This document shows, one piece after another, positions 63,841 to 64,000 of a stretch of 64,000 bases of DNA. The first letter of the stretch is position 1, and each line of letters begins with the position of its first letter. Origin of the DNA: Thiohalocapsa halophila (lineage in GTDB: Bacteria > Pseudomonadota > Gammaproteobacteria > Chromatiales > Chromatiaceae). The stretch is from contig NZ_NRRV01000020.1 in NCBI RefSeq assembly GCF_016583825.1, positions 1-64,000 of the forward strand, in the 5' to 3' direction. The translations under genes and the position numbers were made by a program. The notes beneath the pieces were generated by a model. That model worked only from the letters and a program-made list of their open reading frames with translations. It did not search any database and had not been told where the DNA came from.

Positions 63841-64000
63841 TGACAGCCAGCATGATCGACGCCACCGGCAGCACGGCCGGCTGGGTTTGGCCCGGCCTCG
63901 CCACCGCCGGGCGGCGGCAGACCACACGCCGCGCCCTGCGCAGCGCAAGCGTTATCGAGTGGCGCTACTACGCCGTACTCGCACCCGCCTTCCACGGCAT
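63840..64000 (+). CDS. unidentified gene, cut by the window end
   Basis: Open frame of 53 codons from an ATG overlapping the HEPN stop, still open at the window edge (…VIEWRYYAVLAPAFHGI). No family recognised; the coupling to the HEPN gene suggests one transcript. Confidence 0.45.
   Translation, partial: MTASMIDATGSTAGWVWPGLATAGRRQTTRRALRSASVIEWRYYAVLAPAFHG

Overview
The window is a high-GC gammaproteobacterial chromosome segment. The order rlmN - pilF/pilW - hisS - yfgM - bamB - der, together with cytochrome c4, SCO, PrlC and a CNP1-like lipoprotein, fits a gammaproteobacterium. The accessory content (MNT/HEPN, DUF29, Uma2, CHASE2 cyclase, PEP-CTERM-like exosorption signal) suggests Chromatiales or a related lineage, but the sequence alone does not fix the genus.

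Layout. 1-9.1 kb: mostly minus-strand single genes (DUF1249, thioredoxin, a TrkA-N/RyR-domain protein, OsmC, GGCT-like, a truncated DJ-1/PfpI remnant, a plus-strand radical SAM protein, glycosyltransferase, sulfotransferase, DHH phosphoesterase). 9.4-16.1 kb: the housekeeping cluster rlmN-pilF-hisS-yfgM-bamB-der, without the rodZ and ispG genes that often sit between pilF and hisS. 16.3-26 kb: a degenerate response regulator, thiopurine methyltransferase, an exported methyltransferase, lytic transglycosylase, a zinc-ribbon protein, cytochrome c4, SCO, gamma-carbonic anhydrase-like protein, CNP1-like lipoprotein, oligopeptidase A and tRNA-Ser(CGA). 26.8-35.2 kb: stress and signalling genes (PRC-barrel/EF-hand protein, Ala-rich 11-mer-repeat protein, cysteine-rich Fe-S protein, hemerythrin, CHASE2 adenylate cyclase divergent from a FecR-domain protein, MBL hydrolase, DUF3127 OB-fold-like protein).

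35.5-60.3 kb is the accessory core. A 955-residue SF1 helicase with a possible RelE-like N-terminus and ankyrin-like repeats is followed by DUF29, a Phd-type antitoxin with a beheaded PIN toxin, and a partial copy of the helicase 3' end. Then comes a 15.6-kb minus-strand operon: a PEP-CTERM-like secreted protein, a 1969-residue PKD/carboxypeptidase-regulatory/propeller protein, and a 2966-residue Ig/BIG2/glycine-rich repeat protein whose gene carries two apparently identical 1.63-kb repeats. Beyond it are a 294-bp degenerate clpB fragment, a frameshifted IS66-type element, a second transposase tail, Uma2 and a 24-codon DUF29 remnant. The operon is thus bracketed by broken copies of the genes that flank it (helicase and clpB), which points to repeated rearrangement at this site.

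60.3-64 kb: complete clpB with a heat-shock-like promoter, then an MNT-HEPN toxin-antitoxin pair and the start of an unidentified gene cut by the window edge. Strongest candidates for new biology: the giant secreted-protein operon, the RelE-like/helicase/ankyrin protein paired divergently with an SSB-tailed DUF3127 protein, and the TrkA-N/RyR protein.
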